The notes beneath the pieces are model-generated. The model was not told where the DNA came from. It saw only the letters and a list, made by a program, of their open reading frames with translations, and searched no databases. Source: Gemmatimonadota bacterium (lineage in GTDB: Bacteria > JAAXHH01). From it: a stretch of 49,670 nt of DNA. The DNA lies in assembly GCA_026705925.1 (NCBI GenBank), contig JAPOZT010000020.1, positions 1 through 49,670 on the forward strand. Reading direction: 5' to 3'. Shown piece after piece: positions 24,106-32,011 of the stretch. Position numbers and translations under genes: made by a program. The number at the start of each line of letters is the position of its first letter. Within the stretch, counting starts at the first letter, position 1.

Positions 24106-26334
24106 ATGTCGACCTCCAACCAGGCAACAGCATACGACGTCGATACCGAAACCCGCGTATTCCAGGTTGAGGGCATGACCTGCAGCGCGTGCTCGGCAAG
24201 GGTAGAGAAGATCCTCGCCCAGATTCCCGGTGTCGCTGCCGCCCACGTGAACCTCGCGCTGGAAAGAGCGACGTTGACGGTTGCTTCCGGCGTGGAAGAA
24301 AGCGCGCTGTCTGGGCCCGTAGCCGCTGCGGGATACCGGCTGAGCGCCGTTCACCACGATCGACACGAGCCCGAAACGGAGCCCGGTCAGACACGCCGGG
24401 ACCGTGTCGCCATGGTCGTCGCGATTTGCCTGACGATACCCTTCCTGCTACAGATGCTGGCCGGACTGCTGCGGGGCTGGACCGGTTTCGACGGGCACAT
24501 GCCGGTATACGCGGAAGCGATGCTCGCGACCGTGCTGCAGATCGGGATCGGCGCTCGTTACTACCGGAGCGCTTTCCATGCGCTGCGCGGCGGCGGCGCG
24601 AACATGGACGTCCTGGTGGCCCTGGGGACCACTTCGGCCTATGTGTACAGCGGCTACCTCGTTTACGACCTGGGCGACGCCGCGGCGGGTCAACTCTACT
24701 TCGAAGCCTCCGCGATCATCATCACCCTCGTACTCATCGGCAAACACATCGAGACCCGGGCGCGCCGCAGCGCAAGCCGGGCAATTCGGGAACTGTTGGC
24801 CATCCGGCCGGTTACCGCACGGATACGTACGGCGGAAGGCTCGGAGCAGGATACGCCGGTGCATGCCCTGCGGCCCGGCGACGTCGTCATCTGCCGTCCA
24901 GGCGACCGGGTGGCCGCAGACGGCGTCGTGCTCCGGGGTGAAGCCGAGGTCGACGAAGCGCTCATCACCGGCGAGAGCGTCCCGGCGCCCAAACACCCGG
25001 CCGACACCGTAATCGCCGGATCGATGAATATCAACGGCTTCCTTGAAATCGAGGCCCGGGCCGTGGGGAGCGATTCGACGCTGGGGCGGGTGATCCGCCT
25101 GGTCGAAAGCGCACAGGCCGCCAAGCCGGCCATCCAGCGCATGGTGGATCGCGTCAGCGCCGTATTCGTACCGGCAGTGGTCGGCCTGGCCGTAATCACC
25201 TTCGCCGCGTGGGGCCTTTCGGGGGCCGATCTGGCATCCGCGTTGATCAATGCCGTCTCCGTCCTCGTCATCGCCTGTCCCTGCGCGCTGGGCCTGGCGA
25301 CGCCGACGGCCATCGTGGCCGGTGCGGGCGTGGCGGCAAGGGCGGGCATCCTCGTCAGAGACATCGAATCCCTGGAACAGGCGAATGGCTTGACGCACGT
25401 CGTTTTCGACAAGACGGGCACCCTGACCGAAGGCCGCCCCGTCATCGCTTCAGTTACGCCCCTGGCCGAGCGGGACGAAGGCGATCTGCTTCGCGTCGCC
25501 GCGTCACTGCAGCAGGGCAGCGAGCATCCCCTGGCCATCGCGTTTCTGCGCACCGCGACGGAAAGGGGCATCGCCCTGGCCGATGTAAGTGGATTCCGGA
25601 GCGTGGTGGCGAAAGGGGTCCAGGGAGAAATCGAAGGCGCAAGCTACCTGCTTGGAAACCGGAGGCTCTTCGATGAGTGCTGCCCTGGCACTGACCCTCC
25701 CGATGCGTCGGACAGCGGAGGTTCTACACGGGTCTGGCTGGCGGTCCGATCTGATGCCGGATGCGCCTTTCTCGCACGATTCGAACTCATCGACGCGTTG
25801 CGGCCCGATGCGGTCGTGGCAGTGGATGGACTCCGGAAGCTGGGAGTCAAGCCCCTGCTGGTTTCCGGCGACGCGAAGGCCGTCGTGGAGCGTATCGGAC
25901 GGCAGGCCGGCATAGACGAGTCCTACGGCGCCGCTACGCCGGAGGAAAAGGAGCGCATCGTAAGCCGTTTGTCGGAAAGCGGCGCCAGGGTCTGCATGGT
26001 CGGCGACGGGATCAACGACGCGCCCGTCCTCGCCCGCGCCGCCGTGGGGATCGCCATGGGCTCCGGCACGGACGTGGCCATGGAAACGGCCGCGATCACG
26101 CTGATGAGACCCGATCCGACCCTGGTGGCCGGGGCGATCGACGTGAGCCGGAAGACGATCCGGAAAATCAAGCAGAATCTGTTCTGGGCGTTCATCTACA
26201 ACGTGATCGGACTGCCCCTCGCGGCGCTGGGATTCCTCGTCCCCGCATTCGCCGCGGCCATGATGGCAGCCTCCAGCATCAGCGTCGTCCTGAACGCGCT
26301 GACGCTACGCTCATGGCGTCCCGGAAACAGGTAG
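24106..26334 (+). CDS. copA: Heavy-metal P1B-type ATPase (CopA-like Cu+ exporter)
   Basis: This 742-residue pump has one N-terminal HMA domain with GMTCSACSARVEK (residues 23-35), then the transmembrane part, the actuator loop TGESVP, the metal-site helix IACPCALGLATP (about 388), phosphorylation motif DKTGTLTEG (about 434), the HP motif in GSEHPLAIA, and hinge GDGINDAPVLARA (about 632). The CPC motif together with a CxxC HMA domain indicates Cu+ or Ag+ export (P1B-1). It is the last gene of the metal operon, 28 bases after the ZIP gene. No CueR/CsoR-type regulator lies beside it. It converges on the histidine kinase gene with 19 bases between them. Confidence 0.95.
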   Translation: MSTSNQATAYDVDTETRVFQVEGMTCSACSARVEKILAQIPGVAAAHVNLALERATLTVASGVEESALSGPVAAAGYRLSAVHHDRHEPETEPGQTRRDRVAMVVAICLTIPFLLQMLAGLLRGWTGFDGHMPVYAEAMLATVLQIGIGARYYRSAFHALRGGGANMDVLVALGTTSAYVYSGYLVYDLGDAAAGQLYFEASAIIITLVLIGKHIETRARRSASRAIRELLAIRPVTARIRTAEGSEQDTPVHALRPGDVVICRPGDRVAADGVVLRGEAEVDEALITGESVPAPKHPADTVIAGSMNINGFLEIEARAVGSDSTLGRVIRLVESAQAAKPAIQRMVDRVSAVFVPAVVGLAVITFAAWGLSGADLASALINAVSVLVIACPCALGLATPTAIVAGAGVAARAGILVRDIESLEQANGLTHVVFDKTGTLTEGRPVIASVTPLAERDEGDLLRVAASLQQGSEHPLAIAFLRTATERGIALADVSGFRSVVAKGVQGEIEGASYLLGNRRLFDECCPGTDPPDASDSGGSTRVWLAVRSDAGCAFLARFELIDALRPDAVVAVDGLRKLGVKPLLVSGDAKAVVERIGRQAGIDESYGAATPEEKERIVSRLSESGARVCMVGDGINDAPVLARAAVGIAMGSGTDVAMETAAITLMRPDPTLVAGAIDVSRKTIRKIKQNLFWAFIYNVIGLPLAALGFLVPAFAAAMMAASSISVVLNALTLRSWRPGNR

Positions 26335-26353
26335 GGGCTATCGGAGTATCTGT

Positions 26354-28537
26354 TCAGGCGGTTGGGTCGGAAGAGGAGGCGGCGGGGGTTTCCGGTGCGG
26401 CCTCGACAGCGGCCAGCGGCAGCCTGATGGCCATTTCGGTGTACTGGCCCGGTTCCGAGTCCACCTCGATCGAACCACCGTGTTCGCGGACGATATCATT
26501 GGAAAGGGCTAGCCCGAGGCCGGTGCCCTCGTCGGTAGGCTTGGTGGTGAAGAAGGGGTTGAAGATCTTGTCGATCACGTGGGGCGGTATCCCCTTCCCG
26601 TTGTCCTTTATCCGGACGACGATCTGGTCTTCCTCACGGCGGGTGGACAGCCAGATGCCGGGTACGTATCCGGATTCCGTGTCAGGATCCTCACGCTTCT
26701 CGTTGGTGGCGTGACAGGCGTTGTTCACCATGTTCAGGAATACCCGGGCCATTTCCTGGGAGACGATCTCGATCTCGGCCAGATCGGATTCGAAGTCTTC
26801 GTGGATTTCGAGCTGGAAGTCCGCGTTCGATGCCCGGGCGGCGTGGTAGGCGAGACGGGCGTGTTCTTCCAGCAGGGCATTGACGTCAGTCGACTGTTTC
26901 TCTCCCGAGCCGCGGCCCATCTGGAGCATATCGCGCACGATGCGGTTAGCCCGTTCGCCATGCTCCCGGATCCGGCGCAGGTTTTCCGTAAGGTCGCCGC
27001 CGATCTCGCGGATCAGTCCGTCCTGCTCCTCGTCGATCGTGCCGCCGGCCGCGGGCAGTTCTTCCTTCATTTCCTCGAGGAGTTCTTCCGAAGATTCCGC
27101 GAAGTTCTTGACGAAGTTCAACGGGTTCTGGATCTCGTGCGCCACGCCCGCGGTGAGCTCGCCCAGGGCCGCCAGTTTCTCCCGCATGACGATCTGGTCC
27201 TGCGCTTTCTGGAGTTCCGCCAGCGTGCTCTCCAGCTCGTCGTTCTTTCCGCGCAGTTCCTCGGCCAGTTTCTCCACGAGGTTCAGCCTTTGCGCTTCGA
27301 TGGAGTGAAGCCTGAAGACTTCCAGCGCGGCAGCCATGTCCGCCACCTCGTCGCGACCGTCCAGTTCGACTTTCTGCTTCAGATCACCCCCCGCCATGCG
27401 CCGCATGTGTTCCGATAGAAACTCCAGCCGGCGCAGCAGCACCTTTCCGACGAACAGCCACGCGATCAGCAGGGCGCCGGTCAGGCTGACCGCGTTCAGG
27501 GCGAGGAGCAGCTGCCTGCCCACCTGGATCGTCTCCGTCGACGCAATCGTGGCGGCCTGCGTACTTTCCTGCGCCGAATTCACGAGGCTTTCCACCTCGG
27601 CCACCAGTTCGACGGACAGATCCCGGTTATTCTCGATCAAGGCCCGTTGCTGGGCGATCAGGTCCAGGTCCTCGCCGCGAATCTCGAAGATCTTGCCCTG
27701 GCCGCTGCCCAGTTCGAAGAGCTGGATGAATACCGGTTCGAGCCGTTGCCGCAGGGGCGTCGTGCCCAGGCCGGCGAGGCTTCTCTCCACGCCGCCATCG
27801 GCCGACTCGAAGCGCTCCAGCAGGGGTTCCAGTCGATCGGCGTCGGACAGGTTGAAGACGTTGGAAAGGATCCGGGTACTGACGGTCGCCTCGGCCTGCA
27901 GATCGGCCAGGTGCCTGTACCGTTGCAGTTCCTCTTCGGAGAGGTATTCCTCGCGGGGTGCCACCGGTTGATCGATATCCCGGTATCCCGTTACCGTGTA
28001 GAACAACTGGTTGTCGATCGCCGGGACCAGAATGCCCGTCAGCTCGAATTGCAGCCGTTCCAGTTCAAGACGAAGCTGCCGGCCCTGCTCCTGGAGCTCG
28101 AAGCGCCTGCCCACGGACTCCTCGATCATTGCGATATTCGACATCAGCGTGTTGCCGGCCTCACTGATGCGTTGAAAGCGTTCGTCCTCCATGCCGTAGC
28201 CGGCGATGGCTTCCAGCTGCACCGCGAAACTCTCCCGTTCTTCGGAGATGCTCGCGGTTACGGATTCGAGCGCTTCGGGGGTTTGAGCGGCCGTCAGGCG
28301 CGGCGCGGCCGCCGCAAGCGTTCCGCTCCGCTGGGCGACGCCGAAGGCCGCCGCGATCTCGGGTACGGCGACTTCGTTTACTTCGCGTTGGGCCTCGCCG
28401 ACCTCGTTGAAGGCGAACCACGCCACCATACTGGTCATCATGGTAAGCGCTACCGCCGCGCCGATGCCCAGATACAGCTGCCCCGATATGCGGGACGGAC
28501 CCTTGTCGTACAACCACAACAGCCACTGCTTGATCAT
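26354..28537 (-). CDS. Membrane sensor histidine kinase, TorS-like periplasmic helical sensor
   Basis: This 727-residue kinase has TM1 at about 19-45, a long helical periplasmic region (46-340), TM2 at about 342-365, a HAMP domain, a coiled coil, HisKA with the phospho-acceptor His in GVAHEIQNPLNFVKNF (about 465), and HATPase_c with N box FLNMVNNACHA, IKDNGKGIPP and GTGLGLALS. The sensor region (GVAQRSGTLAAAAPRLTAAQ, then a predicted helical bundle) recalls TorS, which reads a ligand through a separate periplasmic binding protein. Such a binding protein is encoded immediately upstream with a 4-base overlap. It has no receiver domain, so the likely partner is the receiver-phosphatase in the same operon. 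The kinase call is firm; the TorS likeness is inference. Confidence 0.9.
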   Translation of the reverse strand: MIKQWLLWLYDKGPSRISGQLYLGIGAAVALTMMTSMVAWFAFNEVGEAQREVNEVAVPEIAAAFGVAQRSGTLAAAAPRLTAAQTPEALESVTASISEERESFAVQLEAIAGYGMEDERFQRISEAGNTLMSNIAMIEESVGRRFELQEQGRQLRLELERLQFELTGILVPAIDNQLFYTVTGYRDIDQPVAPREEYLSEEELQRYRHLADLQAEATVSTRILSNVFNLSDADRLEPLLERFESADGGVERSLAGLGTTPLRQRLEPVFIQLFELGSGQGKIFEIRGEDLDLIAQQRALIENNRDLSVELVAEVESLVNSAQESTQAATIASTETIQVGRQLLLALNAVSLTGALLIAWLFVGKVLLRRLEFLSEHMRRMAGGDLKQKVELDGRDEVADMAAALEVFRLHSIEAQRLNLVEKLAEELRGKNDELESTLAELQKAQDQIVMREKLAALGELTAGVAHEIQNPLNFVKNFAESSEELLEEMKEELPAAGGTIDEEQDGLIREIGGDLTENLRRIREHGERANRIVRDMLQMGRGSGEKQSTDVNALLEEHARLAYHAARASNADFQLEIHEDFESDLAEIEIVSQEMARVFLNMVNNACHATNEKREDPDTESGYVPGIWLSTRREEDQIVVRIKDNGKGIPPHVIDKIFNPFFTTKPTDEGTGLGLALSNDIVREHGGSIEVDSEPGQYTEMAIRLPLAAVEAAPETPAASSSDPTA

Positions 28538-29745
28538 GGCATCACGTCCCGGAGGGTACGGATGGGATGGTAACGGCCATCCTGGCCGATCACCGTCAGG
28601 AAGACCGCGTCCGAACCCTGGTTGTCCCCTTCGCCGAATTGAAGACGAAGGCCGCCCAGGTCGATCGTTCCCGCCCGGTTCAGGCTCTCCATGAGGCAGG
28701 ATCGCGTTACGTCGGGGCCACAGCCCTCGAGGGCGGTGATTGTCAGCCTTCCAGCGAGGTATCCTTCGAAGGAAACGAATCCGGGAGTCGTGCCCGGCGC
28801 GTGGGCGAGGAGCGCTCTGCGGTACTGGACGGCGATGGCGATGTTCCCGGCCCCCGGGAAGGGCACCACCTGCGAGACCAGGACACCGCGGCCGTCAGGA
28901 CCCAGTTCACCGGCCAGCGCATTGCTCCCAACGAAAGAAATCGTCGCGAATACGGGATTGAAACCCACGTGCCGTGCCCACGAAATGAGCGTGGCAACGG
29001 GCTGGTAAGCGCCGATCACCACGACCGCGTCCGGTTTTCCCTGCTGCAGATCGAGCAGGCCGGCCTTGATCGCGGTGGTGTTCCTGGGATACACGCCGAT
29101 CGCCACGGGATCGAGTTGCCGGCGTTCCAGCGCGCGCCGAACGCCTCGGTATCCGACCCGGCCGAAGGAATCGTTCTGGTACATCACGCCGATGCGCGTG
29201 ATGCCGAGGTCGCGCGAAAGCCGGTCGACGATTTCCTCGGTCTCCTGGAAATAGGAGGCGCGCAGGTTTATGACGCCTGTATCGGTGTTATCTCGCAAAA
29301 AAATCGCGCCGGTGAAGGGCGCGATATAGGGTACACCGGCCTCCGCAGTAATGGGAACGGCCGAGCGTGAGGTGGGGGTTCCGACAGCGCCGATCAGCGC
29401 GAAAACCTCTTCCTCCTCGATCAGTTTCCGGGTATTCGCGATCGCGGCTTCCGGTTCGTAGGCGTCATCGAGCGTGATCAGCTCGAGCCGTCTTCCGTGT
29501 ACGCCGCCCCGGCGGTTCGCTTCCTGGAAGGCCGCCTCGATCCCGAGGTTCATGTTCCGCCCGAGTTCGCGGGCCGGTCCGCTGAAGGCCGCGGACTGGC
29601 CGAAGAGTATGCGTTCGGCCGTCACACCGGGCTCTTCGACCTGGGAGGCGTTCGCGCCGCTGATTTCGGTGGATAAAGCGGGAGAGAACGCCGTCGCACA
29701 AAGGGCGAGCAAGACGACCGCCCAGTGTTCGCGCGTTCGTCTCAT
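28534..29745 (-). CDS. Periplasmic substrate-binding protein (Leu/Ile/Val-type, Peripla_BP_6)
   Basis: This 403-residue protein has an apparent Sec signal (hydrophobic WAVVLLALCATAFSPALS). The mature part follows the branched-chain amino-acid binding-protein fold: ILFGQSAAFSGPARELGRN, GIEAAFQEANRRGGVHGRRL, ALIGAVGTPTSRSAVPITAE, then the second lobe GVMYQNDSFGRVGYRGVRRA and VVVIGAYQPVATLISWARHV. No ABC permease or ATPase gene is present nearby. It overlaps the histidine kinase start by ATGA and its own start overlaps the RsbW-like gene stop by four bases. The simplest reading is a ligand sensor that presents its bound or unbound state to the kinase, as TorT does to TorS and LuxP to LuxQ. The ligand is unknown. 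Confidence 0.9.
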   Translation of the reverse strand: MRRTREHWAVVLLALCATAFSPALSTEISGANASQVEEPGVTAERILFGQSAAFSGPARELGRNMNLGIEAAFQEANRRGGVHGRRLELITLDDAYEPEAAIANTRKLIEEEEVFALIGAVGTPTSRSAVPITAEAGVPYIAPFTGAIFLRDNTDTGVINLRASYFQETEEIVDRLSRDLGITRIGVMYQNDSFGRVGYRGVRRALERRQLDPVAIGVYPRNTTAIKAGLLDLQQGKPDAVVVIGAYQPVATLISWARHVGFNPVFATISFVGSNALAGELGPDGRGVLVSQVVPFPGAGNIAIAVQYRRALLAHAPGTTPGFVSFEGYLAGRLTITALEGCGPDVTRSCLMESLNRAGTIDLGGLRLQFGEGDNQGSDAVFLTVIGQDGRYHPIRTLRDVMP

Positions 29746-30167
29746 CCGTTTTCCTTCCGTTTGACGATCGTGAGTATGTTGTGGTTGTCTTCCCGGCGGT
29801 AGCTCAGTTCATCCATCATGGTCCGGACGAGGTAGATGCCCAGGCCGCCCACGGGCCGATCGTCCAGCCCGGAGTCGACATCCGGTTCGGGGGAGTCGGT
29901 CAGGGGATTGAACGGCCGCCCTTCGTCGCGCAATTCGATCGTCAGTGCGTCGGCATCCGAGTCCAGCACGATTTCAAACTCGTGATCGGGATCGCCGCCG
30001 TGGCCGTGCGTGACGATGTTCACGCCCAGTTCCTCGAGGACCAGCTTGACCTGGTAGACCATGCCCGGCGGCCACTCTTCGGACTCGCCGAGTTCATCCA
30101 CCGCTTCGTAGATGCGCTCAAGCTGGTCGAGCTTCGTGGGCAGGCTTAGGGACAGTCTTCTGCTCAT
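29742..30167 (-). CDS. RsbW-like serine kinase/anti-sigma ATPase domain protein
   Basis: The 141 residues form a single HATPase_c domain of the SpoIIAB/RsbW type. N box VLEELGVNIVTHG (about 43-55), G1 motif DEGRPFNP and G2 motif VGGLGIYLVRTMMDEL are all present. Such proteins phosphorylate a STAS partner and sequester a sigma factor or another target when the STAS partner is phosphorylated. The STAS partner is encoded two genes upstream in the same operon. No sigma factor gene is in the window, so the final target is unknown. It follows the receiver-phosphatase gene after two bases. Confidence 0.9.
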   Translation of the reverse strand: MSRRLSLSLPTKLDQLERIYEAVDELGESEEWPPGMVYQVKLVLEELGVNIVTHGHGGDPDHEFEIVLDSDADALTIELRDEGRPFNPLTDSPEPDVDSGLDDRPVGGLGIYLVRTMMDELSYRREDNHNILTIVKRKENG

Positions 30168-30169
30168 GA

Positions 30170-31333
30170 TCAGGCCTGGCGTTGAAGCACGGTAACACAG
30201 GTTATGTCATCGGATTGCGGCGTTTCTCCGGCGAATTCATGGACCGCCTTGAACACCGCTTTGTTGGCGGCTTCCGTACTGGCGGGAGGGGCATCCGCGA
30301 AAACCGCCTGCAGGCGGTCCATGCCGAATTCCTCCCCGTCGGCGTCCATGGCTTCGGTTACGCCGTCGGTATAAAGCAACAGGAGATCACCCGGCGAGAG
30401 CATAACGGCGGACTGGCCGAAATTGACCCCCGGGAAAACCCCGAGCGCCAGGCCGTCCGTACCGGGAAGAAGCGTCGATGAGCCGTCGGGATGCACCACC
30501 AGCGGAGGATTGTGCCCTCCGTTGGAATAATCCACCTGTCCGGTCTGGGGGTTGTATACCGCGTAGAAGGTGGTGACGAACATGGCCGCTTCGTTTTCTT
30601 CGGTAAGCAGGTCGTTGACCTCCTTGAGCACGGCGCCCGGTTCAATGGCGCCGATCGCCGAGCCCTTCAGCAGGGTCCGGCTGGACATCATGAACAGGGC
30701 GGCGGGAACGCCCTTGTCGGAAACATCCGCGATGGCCAGGGCAATCTTGCCTCCGGGCAGCCCGAAAACGTCGAAAAAGTCGCCGCCGACCTCCCGGGCC
30801 GGTTCCATGTTCGCGTAAATCTCGCAATGTTCGGAATCCGGGAATTCGGTAGGCAGGATCGACTGCTGCATCTTGCTGGCCACGTTCAGTTCGTTCTGCA
30901 GCCGTACGAGCTTGTCCCGCGACTCCAGGGCTTCGCGCCATTCCTCCATGTTCTTCAGCGTGCGCTCAATTGTCACCCGCAGGTCCTGGAAATCGATCGG
31001 CTTGGTAATGAAATCGAAGGCGCCCCGGTTCATGGCCGTCCGGATGTTCTTCATGTCCCCGTAGGCGGATACCACCACGGCGCGGATGTCGGGGGCTATG
31101 TTCGGTATCTGCGCCAGCAGTGTAAGACCGTCCATCCGGGGCATGTTGATATCGGAGAGGACCATGTCTATATCGGGCACTTCGTTCAGGCGTTCCAGGG
31201 CTTCGACGCCGTTCTGGGCGAAATAAAGCGTATACAGGCCGGAACGCACGTCGCGGCGCATGCGCTGCCGCATCAGGTGCTCGAGATCCGGCTCGTCGTC
31301 CACAACAAGGATTTTATACGGTGTCTGCGTCAT
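30170..31333 (-). CDS. Response regulator with SpoIIE/RsbU-type PP2C phosphatase output
   Basis: This 387-residue protein starts with a receiver domain: acidic pocket D12/D13, phospho-acceptor D61 in LSDINMPRMDG, S89 and K111 in TKPID. A helical linker follows (to about 150). The SpoIIE phosphatase domain has the Mn-binding motifs VGGDFFDVF, IADVSDKGVPAALFM, LLYTDGVTEA and QSDDITCV. Phosphorylation of the receiver probably sets the phosphatase, which would dephosphorylate the STAS protein. The kinase two genes downstream is the natural phosphodonor. The domain order resembles RssB/HsbR-type regulators in other bacteria. Confidence 0.93.
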   Translation of the reverse strand: MTQTPYKILVVDDEPDLEHLMRQRMRRDVRSGLYTLYFAQNGVEALERLNEVPDIDMVLSDINMPRMDGLTLLAQIPNIAPDIRAVVVSAYGDMKNIRTAMNRGAFDFITKPIDFQDLRVTIERTLKNMEEWREALESRDKLVRLQNELNVASKMQQSILPTEFPDSEHCEIYANMEPAREVGGDFFDVFGLPGGKIALAIADVSDKGVPAALFMMSSRTLLKGSAIGAIEPGAVLKEVNDLLTEENEAAMFVTTFYAVYNPQTGQVDYSNGGHNPPLVVHPDGSSTLLPGTDGLALGVFPGVNFGQSAVMLSPGDLLLLYTDGVTEAMDADGEEFGMDRLQAVFADAPPASTEAANKAVFKAVHEFAGETPQSDDITCVTVLQRQA

Positions 31334-31426
31334 ATCACCCCCGGAAACCGCCGCGGCCGTATCCCGTTACACCGTTCGCCATGACGCCTGGACGCTGCGT
31401 CGCGAAGCGCAAACGGGAAGCGGCGT

Positions 31427-31765
31427 TTACCGGCCGATCTTATCCACCGCTTCGGCCTGGGAATCGTGAATGGATATGATCTTGTCGAAACCGCTGATTT
31501 CGAAGACTTCCCTGATCGGATCCGAAAGCGAGCACAATGCGAACGCGGCATTCCGCTTCTGGAGCAGTCGCGCGATCAGCAGGATGACCCTAAGGCCCGC
31601 GCTGCTTATGTAGGACAAGGTACTGAAATCCAGCAGCACCTTGCTGTCGTCTTCACCGATGGCGCCGTTGAGCGCGTCTTCGAATTCCCGCGCGTTGGCG
31701 CCGTCGATTCGACCTTCAACCTTCGCAATAAGTACTTCGTTTGCTCGGTCGACACTGATCTCCAT
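31427..31765 (-). CDS. STAS-domain anti-sigma factor antagonist (SpoIIAA/RsbV-like)
   Basis: This 112-residue single STAS domain runs MEISVDRANEVLIAKVEGRI through DALNGAIGEDDSKVLLDFS to LSYISSAGLRVILLIARLLQ. S55, just before AGL, matches the phosphorylatable serine of SpoIIAA/RsbV. It would be phosphorylated by the RsbW-like protein and dephosphorylated by the receiver-phosphatase. It is the first gene of the operon. The 93-base gap to the next gene is the longest in the cluster, so a second promoter there is possible. Confidence 0.93.
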   Translation of the reverse strand: MEISVDRANEVLIAKVEGRIDGANAREFEDALNGAIGEDDSKVLLDFSTLSYISSAGLRVILLIARLLQKRNAAFALCSLSDPIREVFEISGFDKIISIHDSQAEAVDKIGR

Positions 31766-31786
31766 GAAACCAACCCCCTTTACAGG

Positions 31787-31856
31787 TTTATAATACTGCC
31801 GTGTTCGGCAAAATCAGCAATCTGTACTCCGTAGGTTATCCTTGAGGTTATCCTTG
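31787..31856 (-). promoter_or_regulatory. Candidate promoter/operator region of the partner-switch operon
   Basis: On the minus strand a weak pair TTGCTG (31820-31815) and TATTAT (31795-31790) is spaced by 19 bases. Between them is an inverted repeat TGCCG-N4-CGGCA (31797-31810). Just upstream is a perfect tandem direct repeat of the 12-mer AGGTTATCCTTG (31833-31844 and 31845-31856, plus-strand reading). A weak, over-spaced promoter with an adjoining direct repeat suggests an activator-dependent or alternative-sigma promoter. This is pattern evidence only. Confidence 0.45.
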
Positions 31857-31870
31857 AATTTGTGCATCCG

Positions 31871-31970
31871 GTCCGGCCTGGTCCGGCCTGGTCCGGCCTG
31901 GTCCGGCCTGGTCCGGCCTGGTCCGGCCTGGTCCGGCCTGGTCCGGCCTGGTCCGGCCTGGTCCGGCCTG
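31871..31970 (+). repeat. Perfect 10 x 10-bp tandem array
   Basis: GTCCGGCCTG is repeated ten times without a mismatch, with decayed relatives out to about 32005. It lies between the 3' end of the PhyH gene and the promoter region of the partner-switch operon. The unit is not a multiple of three and there are no spacers, so it is neither a coding repeat nor CRISPR. Confidence 0.98.
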
Positions 31971-32011
31971 GCTCAGCTGGCCTGGCCTGCCTGGTCCTGC
32001 TGCGGGTCTGA

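Noticed and set aside
16250..26334. Anti-phage defence island
   Set aside because: The ATP-grasp, transglutaminase and metal genes were considered, but no nuclease, NTPase effector, integrase or other defence hallmark is present.
26354..31765. ABC amino-acid uptake operon
   Set aside because: The binding protein alone is present; no permease or transport ATPase gene lies in the cluster and its neighbours are signalling proteins.
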